Positions 6,877-16,144 of a stretch of DNA of 64,000 nt are shown one piece after another (the stretch's first letter is position 1; every line of letters starts with the position of its first letter). The translations under genes and the position numbers were made by a program. The notes below the pieces were generated by a model, which saw only the letters and a list, made by a program, of their open reading frames with translations, had not been told where the DNA came from and searched no databases. Location of the stretch: NCBI RefSeq assembly GCF_000714935.1, contig NZ_JMIR01000018.1, positions 20,108 through 84,107 on the forward strand. Reading direction: 5' to 3'. The DNA is from Tumebacillus flagellatus. GTDB lineage: Bacteria > Bacillota > Bacilli > Tumebacillales > Tumebacillaceae.

Positions 6877-8469
6877 TTACTTAACCTTCCGCGAAGCCAG
6901 TTTGGCTTGGGTGAACAGCAGGAGGTAGTCATGGCCGCCCGCTTTGGAGTCGGTGCCGGACATGTTGAAGCCGCCGAACGGATGCACGCCGACGAGCGCG
7001 CCCGTGCATTTACGGTTGATGTAGAGGTTGCCGCAGTGCATCGTCTCCAACGCTTCGGCAATCCGCACTTCATCCGTGGAGTAGAACGAACCGGTCAGAC
7101 CGAACTCCGTGTCGTTGTAGATCGCAATCGCTTCTTGCCAGTCCTTCGCTTTGGCGATCGCCAGCACCGGGCCGAAGATTTCTTCCTTCATGATGCGGGC
7201 GTTCGGCGCCACGTCTGCAAACACGGTCGGCTGGATGTAGTAGCCGTTGCCCGCCTCTTCCGCTTTGCCGCCGCCGGCGACGAGACGGCCTTCGCTCTTG
7301 CCGATCTCGATATACTCAAGGATCTTGTTGTAGGCGTTCGCGTCCGACACCGGGCCGGTTGCGTAGTTCTCTTCCGGCAGCCCGATTTGCAGCTTCCTGG
7401 TCAGTTCCGCGACTTTCTCGACCACTTGGTCATACACCGACTCGACGATAATCGCACGGGAGCCCGCCGAGCACTTCTGCCCTTGGAACCCGAACGCCGA
7501 CGCCACGATAGAAGCCGCCGCCGCGTCGAGGTCTGCCGTTTCGTCGACGACGATGCCGTCCTTGCCGCCCATCTCCGCGACGACGCGCTTGATCCAAATC
7601 TGGCCCTCAGCCGTCTGTGCCGCCAGTCGGTTGATGTGCAGGCCGACTTCCTTGGAGCCCGTGAACGAGATGAAACGGGTCTTCGGATGCGCGGTCAAGT
7701 AGTCGCCCACTTCTGCGGAAGAGCCCGGGATGAAGTTCAGAACGCCGCTTGGCAGACCGACTTCTTCCATCAACTCCACAAACATGTGCGCGATGACCGG
7801 CGTGATCGAGGACGGCTTGAGCAGAACGGTGTTGCCGGAGACGATCGCGGCGGTCGTCATGCCGACACAGATCGCGAGCGGGAAGTTCCACGGCGGAATG
7901 ACGAAGCCGACGCCCAACGGAATGTAGGTCAGCATGTTCTCTTCCGAATCGATCTTCGGCAGCGGATGGTGAATGTTCGTTTCGCTGAGGCGAATCGCTT
8001 CGCGCGCGTAGTATTCCATGAAGTCGATCGCTTCGGCGGTGTCCGCGTCTGCTTCCGCATAGTTCTTGCCCGCTTCGAGGATCATCATCGCGGAGAACTC
8101 ATGCTTGCGCTCACGCATCAACTCCGCCGCGCGGAACAGGTATTCGGCACGCTCGCGGGCCGGGACTTTTTTCCACGATTCAAACGCGGTCAGCGCCGAT
8201 TGCATCGCTTGCTCGGCGAGCGCTTGCGACGCTTTGGAGACGCGGCCGATCACTTCGTCCGTTTTGCCCGGGTTGATCGACGTGATCTTGCCTTCGGTCT
8301 GAATCAACTCGCCGCCGATGTGCAGCGGGATGTCGCGTCCGAGTTGGGTTTTGATCTTGGTCAGCGCCGCTTCCATCGCCGCTTTGTGTTCCGGTTGGGT
8401 GAAGTCGACAAACGGTTCGTTCACAAACGGAGTGATCTTGCGGACTGCCGGTTTGGTTTGGGTGGTCAT
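6877..8469 (-). CDS. rocA: 1-pyrroline-5-carboxylate (glutamate semialdehyde) dehydrogenase
   Basis: A 530-residue aldehyde dehydrogenase of RocA/PruA length. It has the cofactor segment FTGSKEVGLHINRLA, the conserved GGKDGIVVDETADLD, and the catalytic Cys near residue 333 in GQKCSAGSRA. The enzyme oxidises glutamate semialdehyde to glutamate with NAD, the last step of proline and arginine breakdown. It is 39 bases downstream of rocD and shares its sigma-54 promoter and the terminator at 6820. The neighbours (ornithine transaminase, RocR-like activator, RocE-like permease) make the Roc assignment firm. Confidence 0.95.
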   Translation of the reverse strand: MTTQTKPAVRKITPFVNEPFVDFTQPEHKAAMEAALTKIKTQLGRDIPLHIGGELIQTEGKITSINPGKTDEVIGRVSKASQALAEQAMQSALTAFESWKKVPARERAEYLFRAAELMRERKHEFSAMMILEAGKNYAEADADTAEAIDFMEYYAREAIRLSETNIHHPLPKIDSEENMLTYIPLGVGFVIPPWNFPLAICVGMTTAAIVSGNTVLLKPSSITPVIAHMFVELMEEVGLPSGVLNFIPGSSAEVGDYLTAHPKTRFISFTGSKEVGLHINRLAAQTAEGQIWIKRVVAEMGGKDGIVVDETADLDAAAASIVASAFGFQGQKCSAGSRAIIVESVYDQVVEKVAELTRKLQIGLPEENYATGPVSDANAYNKILEYIEIGKSEGRLVAGGGKAEEAGNGYYIQPTVFADVAPNARIMKEEIFGPVLAIAKAKDWQEAIAIYNDTEFGLTGSFYSTDEVRIAEALETMHCGNLYINRKCTGALVGVHPFGGFNMSGTDSKAGGHDYLLLFTQAKLASRKVK

Positions 8470-8508
8470 GTACGCCGGGCTCCTCTCTGATTCTGAATTC
8501 GTTCTCGA

Positions 8509-9717
8509 TTAGTTCGCCACGTTTGCGGTTTCAAGCACTTGCTTGATTCGCGCAATCGCCCAGTCGAGTTCTTCGGTGGTGATCGTCAGCGGCGGTGCGA
8601 AGCGGATCGTGGTCTCGTGCGTTTCTTTGCAGAGCAGGCCCAGTTCTTTGAGCTTCTCGCAATACGGGCGTGCGCGTCCCGTCAGTTCCACGCCGATGAA
8701 CAAGCCGCGGCCGCGAATGTCCTTGATCTCCGGGTTTTGGATCTCGCGGAGCTTTTCAATGAAGTAGGTTCCGAGTTCGAGGGAACGTTCGACGAGCTTC
8801 TCCTCTTCAATGACGTTCAGCGCTGCGATGGCGACTGCACAGCCCAACGGGTTGCCGCCGAACGTCGAACCGTGGGAGCCCGGTTCAAAGACGCCGAGAA
8901 TTTCGCTGTCGGCTGCCACTGCCGAGATCGGGAACACGCCGCCGCCGAGCGCCTTGCCCATGATGTACATGTCCGGGGTGATCTCTTCCCATTGCGACGC
9001 GAACAGTTTGCCGGTGCGGCCGAAGCCGGTTTGAATCTCGTCGGCGACGAACAGGACGTTTTGCGATTTGCAGGTCTCATACGCTTCCTTCAAGAAGCCG
9101 TCGCGCGGGATGAGGATGCCCGCTTCTCCTTGGATCGGCTCCACGAGGAACGCGGCGGTGTTCGGCGTGATCGCCGCCTTCAGCGCGTCGAGGTCGCCGT
9201 ACGGGATGATCTTGAAGCCCGGGGTGAACGGCCCGAAACCGCGGCGGTACGATTCGTCCGACGAGAACGACGTGATCGTGGTGGTGCGGCCGTGGAAGTT
9301 GCCTTCGCAGACGATGATCTCCGCCATGTTCTCCGGCACTTTTTTCACGTCGTACGCCCAGCGGCGGACGGCTTTGATGGCGGTTTCGACCGCTTCGGCA
9401 CCCGTGTTCATCGGGAGGATCATGTTCTTGCCGGTCACTTGCACGAGCTTTTCGTAGAACTCGCCGAGGCGCTCGCTGTGGAACGCGCGGGAGGTCAGCG
9501 TGACTTTGTCCGCTTGGTCCTTAAGCGCTTGGATGATCTTCGGATGACGATGCCCTTGGTTGAGCGCGGAGTACGCGGAGAGCATATCCATGTATTTGTT
9601 GCCTTCCGGGTCATGAACCCAGACGCCTTCCGCTTCGGCGATGACGATCGGAAGCGGATGATAGTTATGTGCACCGAACTTTTCTGTTTGGTCGATAATT
9701 TGTTTGGTTTTGGTCAT
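8509..9717 (-). CDS. rocD: Ornithine aminotransferase
   Basis: A 402-residue class III aminotransferase with the pyridoxal-phosphate motifs [14 protein letters not shown] and the lysine in [14 protein letters not shown], and the N-terminal NYHPLPIVI typical of ornithine transaminase. It converts ornithine and 2-oxoglutarate to glutamate semialdehyde and glutamate. AAGGAGG stands ten bases before the ATG. It is the first gene of rocD-rocA, driven by a perfect -24/-12 promoter at 9769-9784 and presumably switched on by the adjacent divergent RocR. Confidence 0.95.
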   Translation of the reverse strand: MTKTKQIIDQTEKFGAHNYHPLPIVIAEAEGVWVHDPEGNKYMDMLSAYSALNQGHRHPKIIQALKDQADKVTLTSRAFHSERLGEFYEKLVQVTGKNMILPMNTGAEAVETAIKAVRRWAYDVKKVPENMAEIIVCEGNFHGRTTTITSFSSDESYRRGFGPFTPGFKIIPYGDLDALKAAITPNTAAFLVEPIQGEAGILIPRDGFLKEAYETCKSQNVLFVADEIQTGFGRTGKLFASQWEEITPDMYIMGKALGGGVFPISAVAADSEILGVFEPGSHGSTFGGNPLGCAVAIAALNVIEEEKLVERSLELGTYFIEKLREIQNPEIKDIRGRGLFIGVELTGRARPYCEKLKELGLLCKETHETTIRFAPPLTITTEELDWAIARIKQVLETANVAN

Positions 9718-9768
9718 GAGGGTGTAACCTCCTTGAAATTGCCTTAGGCTTTCTTAGGATATGTAGAT

Positions 9769-9784
9769 TGCAAAAAGCGTGCCA
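9769..9784 (-). promoter_or_regulatory. Sigma-54 (SigL) -24/-12 promoter of rocDA
   Basis: On the minus strand TGGCACG, four bases, then TTGCA match the sigma-54 consensus exactly. Transcription would start about 40 bases before the rocD ATG. It fits the adjacent enhancer-binding protein, which carries the GAFTGA loop that contacts sigma-54. Confidence 0.9.
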
Positions 9785-9826
9785 ATCGTGAAACAAGCGA
9801 TTTTTCGTGCAAGTTCGGTTTTTTTG

Positions 9827-9843
9827 TGCCAAAATAATTGGCA
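9827..9843. promoter_or_regulatory. Candidate RocR upstream activating sequence
   Basis: TGCCAA and TTGGCA form a perfect inverted repeat with a 5-base spacer. It lies about 43 bases upstream of the -24 element and 37 bases before the rocR start, so it could serve activation of rocD and control of rocR. Confidence 0.5.
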
Positions 9844-9879
9844 GGAGCAAAAAAGTTCGGCAGAAGGAGGCAAAAACTT

Positions 9880-11370
9880 TTGGCAGAGGGGCGTTTTTTT
9901 CCGATCTATGAGCAGATCTTGAACGAGATCAACGAGGGCGTGCATGTGATCGACGCGGACGGGACGACGGTGGTGTACAACCGCAAGATGACGGAGCTGG
10001 AATCGATGTCCCCGCAGGACGTGCTCGGCAAGAACTTGCGCGACGTGTTCCATTTCCCGGCGCAGGAGGAGTCCACCCTGCTGCGCTGTCTGCGCGAGGG
10101 GCGGGCGATTCGCAACGTGCGGCAGAGTTACTTCAACGATAAGGGCAAGCCGATCACGACGCTGAACAACACCTACCCGATTTTTGAAAACGGGGTGCTG
10201 GTCGGCGCGATGGAGATCGCCAACGATGTGACGAAGATGGAGCGGCTGATCCGCGAAACGCTGTTGGAGCAGGAAAAAGGCAACACGCGCTACACGTTTG
10301 CCAGCATCATCGGCGAGAGCGATGCGATCCGCGACGTGATCGAGCATGCCAAACGGGCGGCGAGGACGTCGTCCTCCGTGTTGGTGGCGGGCGAGACGGG
10401 GACGGGCAAGGAGCTAATCGTGCAGAGCATTCACAACGCGAGCCTGCGGGCGGAGGGGCCGTTTCTGTCCCAGAACTGTGCGGCGTTGCCGGATTCGTTG
10501 ATCGAGGGGCTGCTGTTCGGGACGGCGAAGGGGGCTTTTACCGGGGCGATTGAGCGGCCGGGGTTGTTTGAGCAGGCGGAGGGCGGGACGCTTTTTTTGG
10601 ATGAGATCAATTCGCTGAGTCTGCCGCTGCAAGCGAAACTGTTGCGCGTGTTGCAGGAGAAGACAGTAAGGCGCATCGGCGACACCAAGGACCGGCGCGT
10701 CAACGTCCGCATCATCGCGGCGATCAACGAAGACCCGATTGAAGCGATTTCGCACGAACGCCTGCGCAAAGACCTCTACTACCGCCTCGGCGTCGTCACC
10801 TTGATGCTGCCGCCGCTCAGGGAGCGGTCGGGCGATGTGGCGGTGCTGGCGGAGCACTTCATTCGCAAGTACAACCAGTTGTTTGAAATGGAGGTGGACG
10901 GGGTGAGCGACGAAGTGCGGGCGTTCTTCACCGGGTATGAGTGGCCGGGGAACGTGCGGGAGTTGCAGCACTTGATCGAGGGCGCGATGAACTTGATGGA
11001 CGAGGAGCGCGAGATTGAGATGGTGCATTTGCCGCTGCATCATGTGCGGAGGAAAAAAATACTCGCGCCGATGGAGGTTTCATCGGAGGAGGCGGCTTTG
11101 GGTTCAGCGGAGACTGTAAAAAAGTCAAGTCAAGCCGGTCGTACAGGGAGCGTCGAAATCGTGGATTCCGCAGAATTCGCCGGCTCCGACGAGATCGAAA
11201 GTTCGCCCGTTCCCGGCACTCTCCGCGATAAACTGGAAGAGTTTGAGAAACACTACATCCAACAGACCCTCGCCCGCCACAGCGGCAATTTGTCGAGGGC
11301 GGCGAAGGAATTGGGCTTGAGCCGACAGAGTTTGCAGTACCGGGCGAAGCGCCTGGGACTGCGGGCGTAG
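9880..11370 (+). CDS. rocR: RocR-like sigma-54 enhancer-binding protein (PAS-AAA-Fis)
   Basis: A 496-residue activator: an N-terminal PAS domain, an AAA+ domain with Walker A GETGTGKE, the sigma-54 contact loop GAFTGA and Walker B GGTLFLDEI, and a C-terminal Fis-type helix-turn-helix (NLSRAAKELGLSRQSLQYRA). It should hydrolyse ATP to open sigma-54 promoters in response to ornithine or citrulline, as RocR does in Bacillus. The TTG at 9880 is chosen because AAGGAGG stands nine bases upstream; an ATG at 9838 lacks a site and overlaps the activator palindrome. It is divergent from rocDA. A low-complexity linker precedes the HTH. Confidence 0.88.
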   Translation: MAEGRFFPIYEQILNEINEGVHVIDADGTTVVYNRKMTELESMSPQDVLGKNLRDVFHFPAQEESTLLRCLREGRAIRNVRQSYFNDKGKPITTLNNTYPIFENGVLVGAMEIANDVTKMERLIRETLLEQEKGNTRYTFASIIGESDAIRDVIEHAKRAARTSSSVLVAGETGTGKELIVQSIHNASLRAEGPFLSQNCAALPDSLIEGLLFGTAKGAFTGAIERPGLFEQAEGGTLFLDEINSLSLPLQAKLLRVLQEKTVRRIGDTKDRRVNVRIIAAINEDPIEAISHERLRKDLYYRLGVVTLMLPPLRERSGDVAVLAEHFIRKYNQLFEMEVDGVSDEVRAFFTGYEWPGNVRELQHLIEGAMNLMDEEREIEMVHLPLHHVRRKKILAPMEVSSEEAALGSAETVKKSSQAGRTGSVEIVDSAEFAGSDEIESSPVPGTLRDKLEEFEKHYIQQTLARHSGNLSRAAKELGLSRQSLQYRAKRLGLRA

Positions 11371-11441
11371 GCTTTTTTTGCCAAGGGCTGTCCGGCGAGC
11401 CGTGCGATCCCATGCCGATTGGATGGAGGCTCTGAAGAGGT

Positions 11442-12824
11442 ATGTCTGACACACATCAACACCACGAATTGCAACGCACCATGAAAAGCCGCCACTTGTT
11501 TATGATTTCGCTTGGCGGCGTGATCGGGACAGGATTTTTTCTCGGGTCGGGGTATACGATCGGACAGGCGGGGCCGTTTGGCGCGATTCTGTCCTACCTC
11601 GTCGGCGGGCTGATCATGTATTTGACGATGCTCTGTCTCGGGGAGCTGTCTGTCGCGATGCCGGTTTCCGGCTCGTTTCAGACGTACACGACGAAATTTA
11701 TCGGGCCGGGCACCGGGTTTGCCGTCGGCTGGCTGTATTGGCTGGGCTGGGCGGTCACGGTGGCGCTGGAGTTGTTGTCGGCGGCGCAGTTGATGCAGCG
11801 CTGGTTTGCCGGCGTGCCGTCGTGGGTGTGGTGTTTGGTTTTTGGCGTGCTGTTGTTTTTGCTCAATGCGCTGTCGGCGAGGTCGTTTGCGGAGACGGAG
11901 TTTTGGTTTGCGAGCATCAAGGTGGCGGTGATCTTGCTCTTCATCGTGTTGGGGGCGGCGGCGATGTTCGGGTTGATCGGGTTTCGAAACGGACAAGCCG
12001 CGCCGATGCTCCATCATTACACGTCGATCGGGCTGATGCCATACGGGATTAAAGGTCTGATCTTAACGATGATTACTGTGAACTTCTCGTTTCAGGGGAC
12101 GGAGTTGATCGGGATTGCGGCGGGTGAGTCGCAGGACCCGGAGCGGACGATCCCGCAGAGCATCCGCACGACGGTGTGGCGGACGTTGGTTTTTTTCGTG
12201 CTGGCGATCTTTGTGTTGGCGGGGCTGATTCCGTATCAGCAGGCGGGCGTGGTGGAAAGCCCGTTTGTGGCGGTGTTTGACGCGATCGGGATTCCGTATG
12301 CGGCAGGGATTATGAACTTCGTGATCTTGACGGCGTTGCTGTCGGTGGCAAATTCCGGGCTGTATGCGGCGACGCGGATGATGTTCGCACTCTCCAGCGA
12401 AGGGATGGCGCCGAAATCATTGGGTGCCGTAAACCGGCGGGCGGTTCCGCTGAATGCGTTGGTGTTGACGATGGTGATTGCGTTTCTGTCGTTGTTGTCG
12501 AGCGTGTATGCGGAGGAAACGGTGTATCTGTGGCTGATCTCACTGGCGGGACTCGGCGCGCAGGTCGGGTGGATTTCGATCACATGGTCGCAGTTGGCGT
12601 TTCGCAGGAAGTACGTGCGCGACGGCGGACGCGTGGAGGATTTGAAGTTTCGCACGCCGGGGTATCCGCTGCTGCCTTTGATTGCCACAGTTTTGAATGT
12701 GGCGGTGCTCGTGAGTTTGGCGTTTGATCCGGATCAGCGAATTGCGTTGTATTGCGGGGTGCCGTTTGTGGCGGGGTGTTATGGGTATTATTATGCGGTG
12801 GTGCGGAAGCAGCTAAATCGATAG
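11442..12824 (+). CDS. rocE: RocE-like arginine/ornithine amino acid permease
   Basis: A 460-residue, about 12-helix amino acid permease of the APC superfamily. It follows Bacillus RocE closely through TMKSRHLFMISLGGVIGTGF, VSGSFQTY, FQGTELIGIAAGES and RIALYCGVPF. It would import arginine or ornithine to feed RocD and RocA. It sits 71 bases after rocR on the same strand with no terminator between, so co-transcription is likely; I find no -24/-12 element in front of it, unlike rocDA. The start follows GGAGG and a second AAGAGG close to the ATG. Confidence 0.9.
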   Translation: MSDTHQHHELQRTMKSRHLFMISLGGVIGTGFFLGSGYTIGQAGPFGAILSYLVGGLIMYLTMLCLGELSVAMPVSGSFQTYTTKFIGPGTGFAVGWLYWLGWAVTVALELLSAAQLMQRWFAGVPSWVWCLVFGVLLFLLNALSARSFAETEFWFASIKVAVILLFIVLGAAAMFGLIGFRNGQAAPMLHHYTSIGLMPYGIKGLILTMITVNFSFQGTELIGIAAGESQDPERTIPQSIRTTVWRTLVFFVLAIFVLAGLIPYQQAGVVESPFVAVFDAIGIPYAAGIMNFVILTALLSVANSGLYAATRMMFALSSEGMAPKSLGAVNRRAVPLNALVLTMVIAFLSLLSSVYAEETVYLWLISLAGLGAQVGWISITWSQLAFRRKYVRDGGRVEDLKFRTPGYPLLPLIATVLNVAVLVSLAFDPDQRIALYCGVPFVAGCYGYYYAVVRKQLNR

Positions 12825-12825
12825 A

Positions 12826-12861
12826 AGAAAAAAAGACTTCTCTAGATGCAGAGAAGCCTTG
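12826..12861. terminator. Weak bidirectional terminator after rocE
   Basis: CTTCTCT and AGAGAAG form a 7-bp stem. The minus-strand side has a seven-T tail; the plus-strand tail is broken (CCTTGTTT), so rocE termination may be partial. Confidence 0.5.
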
Positions 12862-12910
12862 TTTCTAGTATATTCAATTTATGATAAAACTTTGAATCGG
12901 AGGGCATCGT

Positions 12911-13198
12911 ATGAGTGAAATTCAAGTATCGGCTGAAAACTTGCATCAAGAACACTATCGGAATGTTTTCCTTGCACAAGATTTGCGTACAGTCATGCAT
13001 ACTATCAACAGTCAAGCGCGTGTTAGTTGGACGGGCAATTGCTACGATCATTATCTTGATATCTTCAACAAAATGAACTCATTTGCTGAAGGAATTGCTT
13101 TGGCACTTGAGAAGACGGCCGGCTACCTGGAAGAAGCAGCCACACTGTACGACCAAGCGGAGTCAACAGCGAAACGACAGTTTACCGGCTCTCGCTAA
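12911..13198 (+). CDS. Small WXG100-like protein (cassette copy 1)
   Basis: A 95-residue, nearly all-helical protein with the motif SWTGNCYDHY in the middle, the position of the WXG turn in type VII substrates; Trp-Thr-Gly fills the motif. No signal peptide. The start follows GGAGGG. It points toward the membrane gene and WXG-lipase of the same cassette. The other end of the secretion locus repeats this arrangement (37809-38087). It could be a secreted partner that dimerises with the lipase's N-terminal domain, as small helical partners do for LXG toxins; this is inference. Confidence 0.7.
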   Translation: MSEIQVSAENLHQEHYRNVFLAQDLRTVMHTINSQARVSWTGNCYDHYLDIFNKMNSFAEGIALALEKTAGYLEEAATLYDQAESTAKRQFTGSR

Positions 13199-13255
13199 CT
13201 TAATACTTTGATTGAAAACGAGAGTGGTTTATGGAGTTGAGGCTTCGAAACCACT

Positions 13256-14038
13256 CTATTTAGCGTTGGTAAGAGGCTTTACATCAGCCGAGAGAATGAC
13301 GACACGCTCATCTCGAATCCCGAAAGTAGCAATGTACCAAACACTTGGCCCGTTTTTCGGAAAGAGATACCCCTGCTTTTCCAGAATGAAAAAACTAATT
13401 TTAGCGCTAAACGGTTCATCCGGGAGGATCTTCTCACTCCTTGCTTGCTCAATCACATCTGTCACTTTTTGAGGTTGGGAAAGTTGTCCAGTCTTGGAAT
13501 TGTACGTAGCCACATATTGATCAGCTCCGTGGAAAAAGGAGTCCCTGTACATATTGATTACGTAGTAGTCCGGATTGGACATGAGCAGAATCGCTCCGTT
13601 CATATAGAAGCCCTTCGTAAGAAGTTCTTCTCGGATCTGATCCTTTTGTTCAAATGGCATGTCATCAGTAGGGGCATATCTTCCTTCTTTTACTTCTTGC
13701 AATCGGCTTTTTTCCCACGATACCTCATAGTAGTAGCTTGATACACTCGGCCATGATGTAGGCCCATAAGGCCCCTCCGTAAGAACAAAACATAGAAAGA
13801 CCCCGACCAAAACCCACATCGAGGTAAATTCTCTCCACCCTTGCACCCATTGTACTTTTCGAAGGAAAAGAGCATAGAGAATAGCAACCCCATACACGAC
13901 CGGAAACAGCGTAAAGCCCCCTACGAAGTAGTACGGCCCTAATACCTCAGGAAACAGAAGATACAGCAGGAAGGAGAGCATTACGCTCACGACCAAACCC
14001 GCAATGTTCACAATCCACCTTTTACTTTTTTCTTTCAT
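13256..14038 (-). CDS. Membrane protein, candidate immunity protein for the WXG-lipase
   Basis: A 260-residue protein with about four hydrophobic helices in the first 110 residues, then a soluble C-terminal domain of roughly 150 residues rich in Tyr and charged residues. I do not recognise the family. The ATG at 14038 follows a purine-rich stretch; the gene begins inside the last 17 bases of the lipase gene, so the two are co-translated. This overlap, the membrane location and the same arrangement in the second cassette suggest an immunity protein guarding the envelope from the lipase. It could alternatively be an export helper. Confidence 0.55.
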   Translation of the reverse strand: MKEKSKRWIVNIAGLVVSVMLSFLLYLLFPEVLGPYYFVGGFTLFPVVYGVAILYALFLRKVQWVQGWREFTSMWVLVGVFLCFVLTEGPYGPTSWPSVSSYYYEVSWEKSRLQEVKEGRYAPTDDMPFEQKDQIREELLTKGFYMNGAILLMSNPDYYVINMYRDSFFHGADQYVATYNSKTGQLSQPQKVTDVIEQARSEKILPDEPFSAKISFFILEKQGYLFPKNGPSVWYIATFGIRDERVVILSADVKPLTNAK

Positions 14039-15509
14039 CCTGCGGTACCTTTCCCTCGTAAACATACTGGTAGACATCCTCGCGCACTTCAGGGTCTTCG
14101 TGCATATCCGAATGGTTCAATTCATCGTACATTTTCCACGAAAATTGATCGTCGGAAGTAAATTCCTTCAGTTTTGCAGCGCTGTCCGGCAACACGACCC
14201 CGTCACCAAATGGGCCGTACGCTCGACCGCCTGCTGAGAACACTTGAGTGTCCGGATTGAAATCAGTCCGATCCTTATACAGTTCATGGATCGGGTTCGA
14301 GTCGGACCGCAAATTATTGATCGCTGGGAACCATTTTCCAATGACAGCATTCCCCAAGATTCCGCCGGGAGTAAAGTCCATCCCTACCATGGCGTACTCA
14401 TCCACCTTGGACCCACCGATGGGAGAAGCTAAGGTCACCAACTTAGAGACGTCCTCTCCGCCTGTGTCCAAAATGTATTTGGTGGAAACAATGCCTCCCA
14501 TACTGTGGGATACGACAATCATGTGCTTTGTGTGCGCATCCGCTTCAGCACGGGCCGCCATCAACTCATACGCTTTCTCTTGGTTCTCAAACGTCATAGA
14601 TCCATCTTCAAATACAAATTGCACAACGGGGCGGTCCGTTGATTGATTCTCACCATATTCAACATTCACTTTACCATCACGTGTATATGTGTAGATAATT
14701 GAAGCCCCGCCAAAATCGTCCGCCATCGTTTTGAACGTGCCGACACCGCCTTCAAGACCGTGCATAAATACGACAGGCACTCCATGTGTGCCGCCTCGAC
14801 GACGCGCCTCTTCCTGATTCTGAAACGCTAGTGCCTTCATCTCTTCCGCGCTCTCTCCATGCGGTCCTACAGCTTCGGGGTGGTCGTTATAATAATCAAT
14901 CACAGATTGGTTCATGAGAATAGTGTCATTGAGGTACTCAACGAGTTGCTCGCCTTGATATCTCACGGACTGAACTCCGACGACACTTGGAGCATTGCCA
15001 TTTCCGAAAAATCTTGAATTGGCAATCTGCTGAATATGATCTCCAAGTGTGTGGGCGTTCGGAATCGAGTACAGGATCGCCTGAAACTCCCGTGTCAAGT
15101 CATTATTGGTCTGCCGTTCTTCTTCTTGGATACGAGCGCGCAAATTGGAGGTTTCCGAAAACAGACTGCCACAACCTTCCGGATTCTGTTGGCTCATCCA
15201 ATAGATTTCGTCTTCCAATTGAGCCAAACGATGCCTCATCCCGTTCAGTGCGTCCAAGCGGTCCGCCAGCAAATAAAGGGCGGAGGATGTCCGTTGGTAA
15301 GCCGAAACCCAGATATCCAAGTCTGAATCGGTCAGTTGCATCATCTCTTCATAAGCTTGAGCCGCAGTTCCTTTCCAAGCTAACGGCCCTTGAAACAGTT
15401 GCGCCGTATTCGACTTCAGTTGTTTCTTGCTCGTGCGAATCATTTCCGATTGCTGTGAAAAAAGTGAGGCCGCACGCCGAATCGGATAGCTTTCTCCAGA
15501 AAGACTCAC
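14022..15509 (-). CDS. WXG/LXG-like domain fused to alpha/beta-hydrolase: type VII lipase effector candidate
   Basis: A 495-residue protein. Residues 1-150 are helical with a WXG-type turn (LAWKGTAAQAY) near residue 45, which marks it as a type VII substrate. Residues from about 230 form a lipase-type alpha/beta hydrolase: VVFMHGLEGG is the oxyanion loop, SHSMGG holds the nucleophile Ser336, and FGDGVVLPDSA and the C-terminal HSDMHED may provide acid and His. Such a fold suggests attack on membrane lipids of rival cells, as known for the staphylococcal type VII lipase TslA. The GTG start has GAAGGGG six bases upstream. It has its own promoter at 15563-15590. Confidence 0.7.
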   Translation of the reverse strand: MSLSGESYPIRRAASLFSQQSEMIRTSKKQLKSNTAQLFQGPLAWKGTAAQAYEEMMQLTDSDLDIWVSAYQRTSSALYLLADRLDALNGMRHRLAQLEDEIYWMSQQNPEGCGSLFSETSNLRARIQEEERQTNNDLTREFQAILYSIPNAHTLGDHIQQIANSRFFGNGNAPSVVGVQSVRYQGEQLVEYLNDTILMNQSVIDYYNDHPEAVGPHGESAEEMKALAFQNQEEARRRGGTHGVPVVFMHGLEGGVGTFKTMADDFGGASIIYTYTRDGKVNVEYGENQSTDRPVVQFVFEDGSMTFENQEKAYELMAARAEADAHTKHMIVVSHSMGGIVSTKYILDTGGEDVSKLVTLASPIGGSKVDEYAMVGMDFTPGGILGNAVIGKWFPAINNLRSDSNPIHELYKDRTDFNPDTQVFSAGGRAYGPFGDGVVLPDSAAKLKEFTSDDQFSWKMYDELNHSDMHEDPEVREDVYQYVYEGKVPQDERKK

Positions 15510-15562
15510 GAATGTCCCCTTCTTTCTTATCCTAAAAATCCATAAACCGTATTGATAAGAAT

Positions 15563-15590
15563 ATTATATTCAAAATATAGAGAATATCAA
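15563..15590 (-). promoter_or_regulatory. Promoter for the left WXG-lipase operon
   Basis: On the minus strand TTGATA, 16 bases, then a perfect TATAAT, about 55 bases before the GTG start. The surrounding 250 bases are AT-rich. Confidence 0.7.
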
Positions 15591-15654
15591 ATTCCACCCA
15601 ATTTGACCATTGAGAAATTGAGTTGTGGGAATTCAATGGTTCTATAGAAAAATA

Positions 15655-15683
15655 TTGACAGGAAATAGGTACCACAATAAGAT
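15655..15683 (+). promoter_or_regulatory. Promoter of esxA
   Basis: A perfect TTGACA, exactly 17 bases, then TAAGAT, giving a leader of about 85 bases before the WXG100 gene at 15777. Confidence 0.8.
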
Positions 15684-15776
15684 AGTTATATAAAAAAGAA
15701 ATCATATAGTGGCTTCAAAATGGTTATTACCGTAATAATCAATTGACGTCCACTCAATGGCTTAGGAGGAGTCAAA

Positions 15777-16073
15777 ATGGATAGAAAGTTTAACGTAACA
15801 ACGAGTGAACTTATTGGCGCAGCGAACTTTATGGAAAAATCTCATGGTGACATCACCACGATCTACACCCAAGTTACGAACCAAGTTCAGAGGTTGCAAG
15901 ATGTATGGGGTGGTGATGCATCCCAAGCTTTCCAAGGCTGGTATCAAGAGTGGAAGAGTGGCTATGACCAAATGATGGATGCCCTTCAAAAATTCCATCA
16001 GGCGACTACCAAATCGGCGCAAGTATACGCCGACACAGAAGGTGCGGTTCAAAACGCCTTTAACCTGCGCTAA
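15777..16073 (+). CDS. esxA: WXG100 family type VII secreted protein (EsxA/YukE-like)
   Basis: A 98-residue four-segment helical protein of canonical WXG100 length. The turn is WGGDAS near residue 43 and is followed by an amphipathic helix; a YxxxE-like export signal appears near the end (VYADTEGAV). WXG100 proteins are secreted as dimers through the EssC channel. AGGAGG precedes the ATG. A strong promoter stands upstream and a terminator immediately downstream, so it is probably expressed far above the next gene, as is usual for EsxA. Confidence 0.9.
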   Translation: MDRKFNVTTSELIGAANFMEKSHGDITTIYTQVTNQVQRLQDVWGGDASQAFQGWYQEWKSGYDQMMDALQKFHQATTKSAQVYADTEGAVQNAFNLR

Positions 16074-16082
16074 TGTATTTTA

Positions 16083-16117
16083 CGGCCAGTGCCAGCTTCT
16101 CTGGTACGGCCTTTTTT
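16083..16117 (+). terminator. Terminator/attenuator between esxA and the yukD-like gene
   Basis: GGCCAGTGCCAG pairs with CTGGTACGGCC (mismatches in mid-stem), followed by six T. It probably limits read-through into the YukD-like gene. Confidence 0.75.
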
Positions 16118-16144
16118 ATTTCACCAAGGAGGTACTAGAAATTT

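Noticed and set aside
6907..8490. Open frame of 527 codons antisense to rocA
   Set aside because: rocA is unmistakable by its motifs; the antisense frame has shadow composition.
11371..11441. Second sigma-54 promoter before rocE
   Set aside because: TTGCCAAGGGCTG only loosely resembles the element; no GG-N10-GC arrangement is present.
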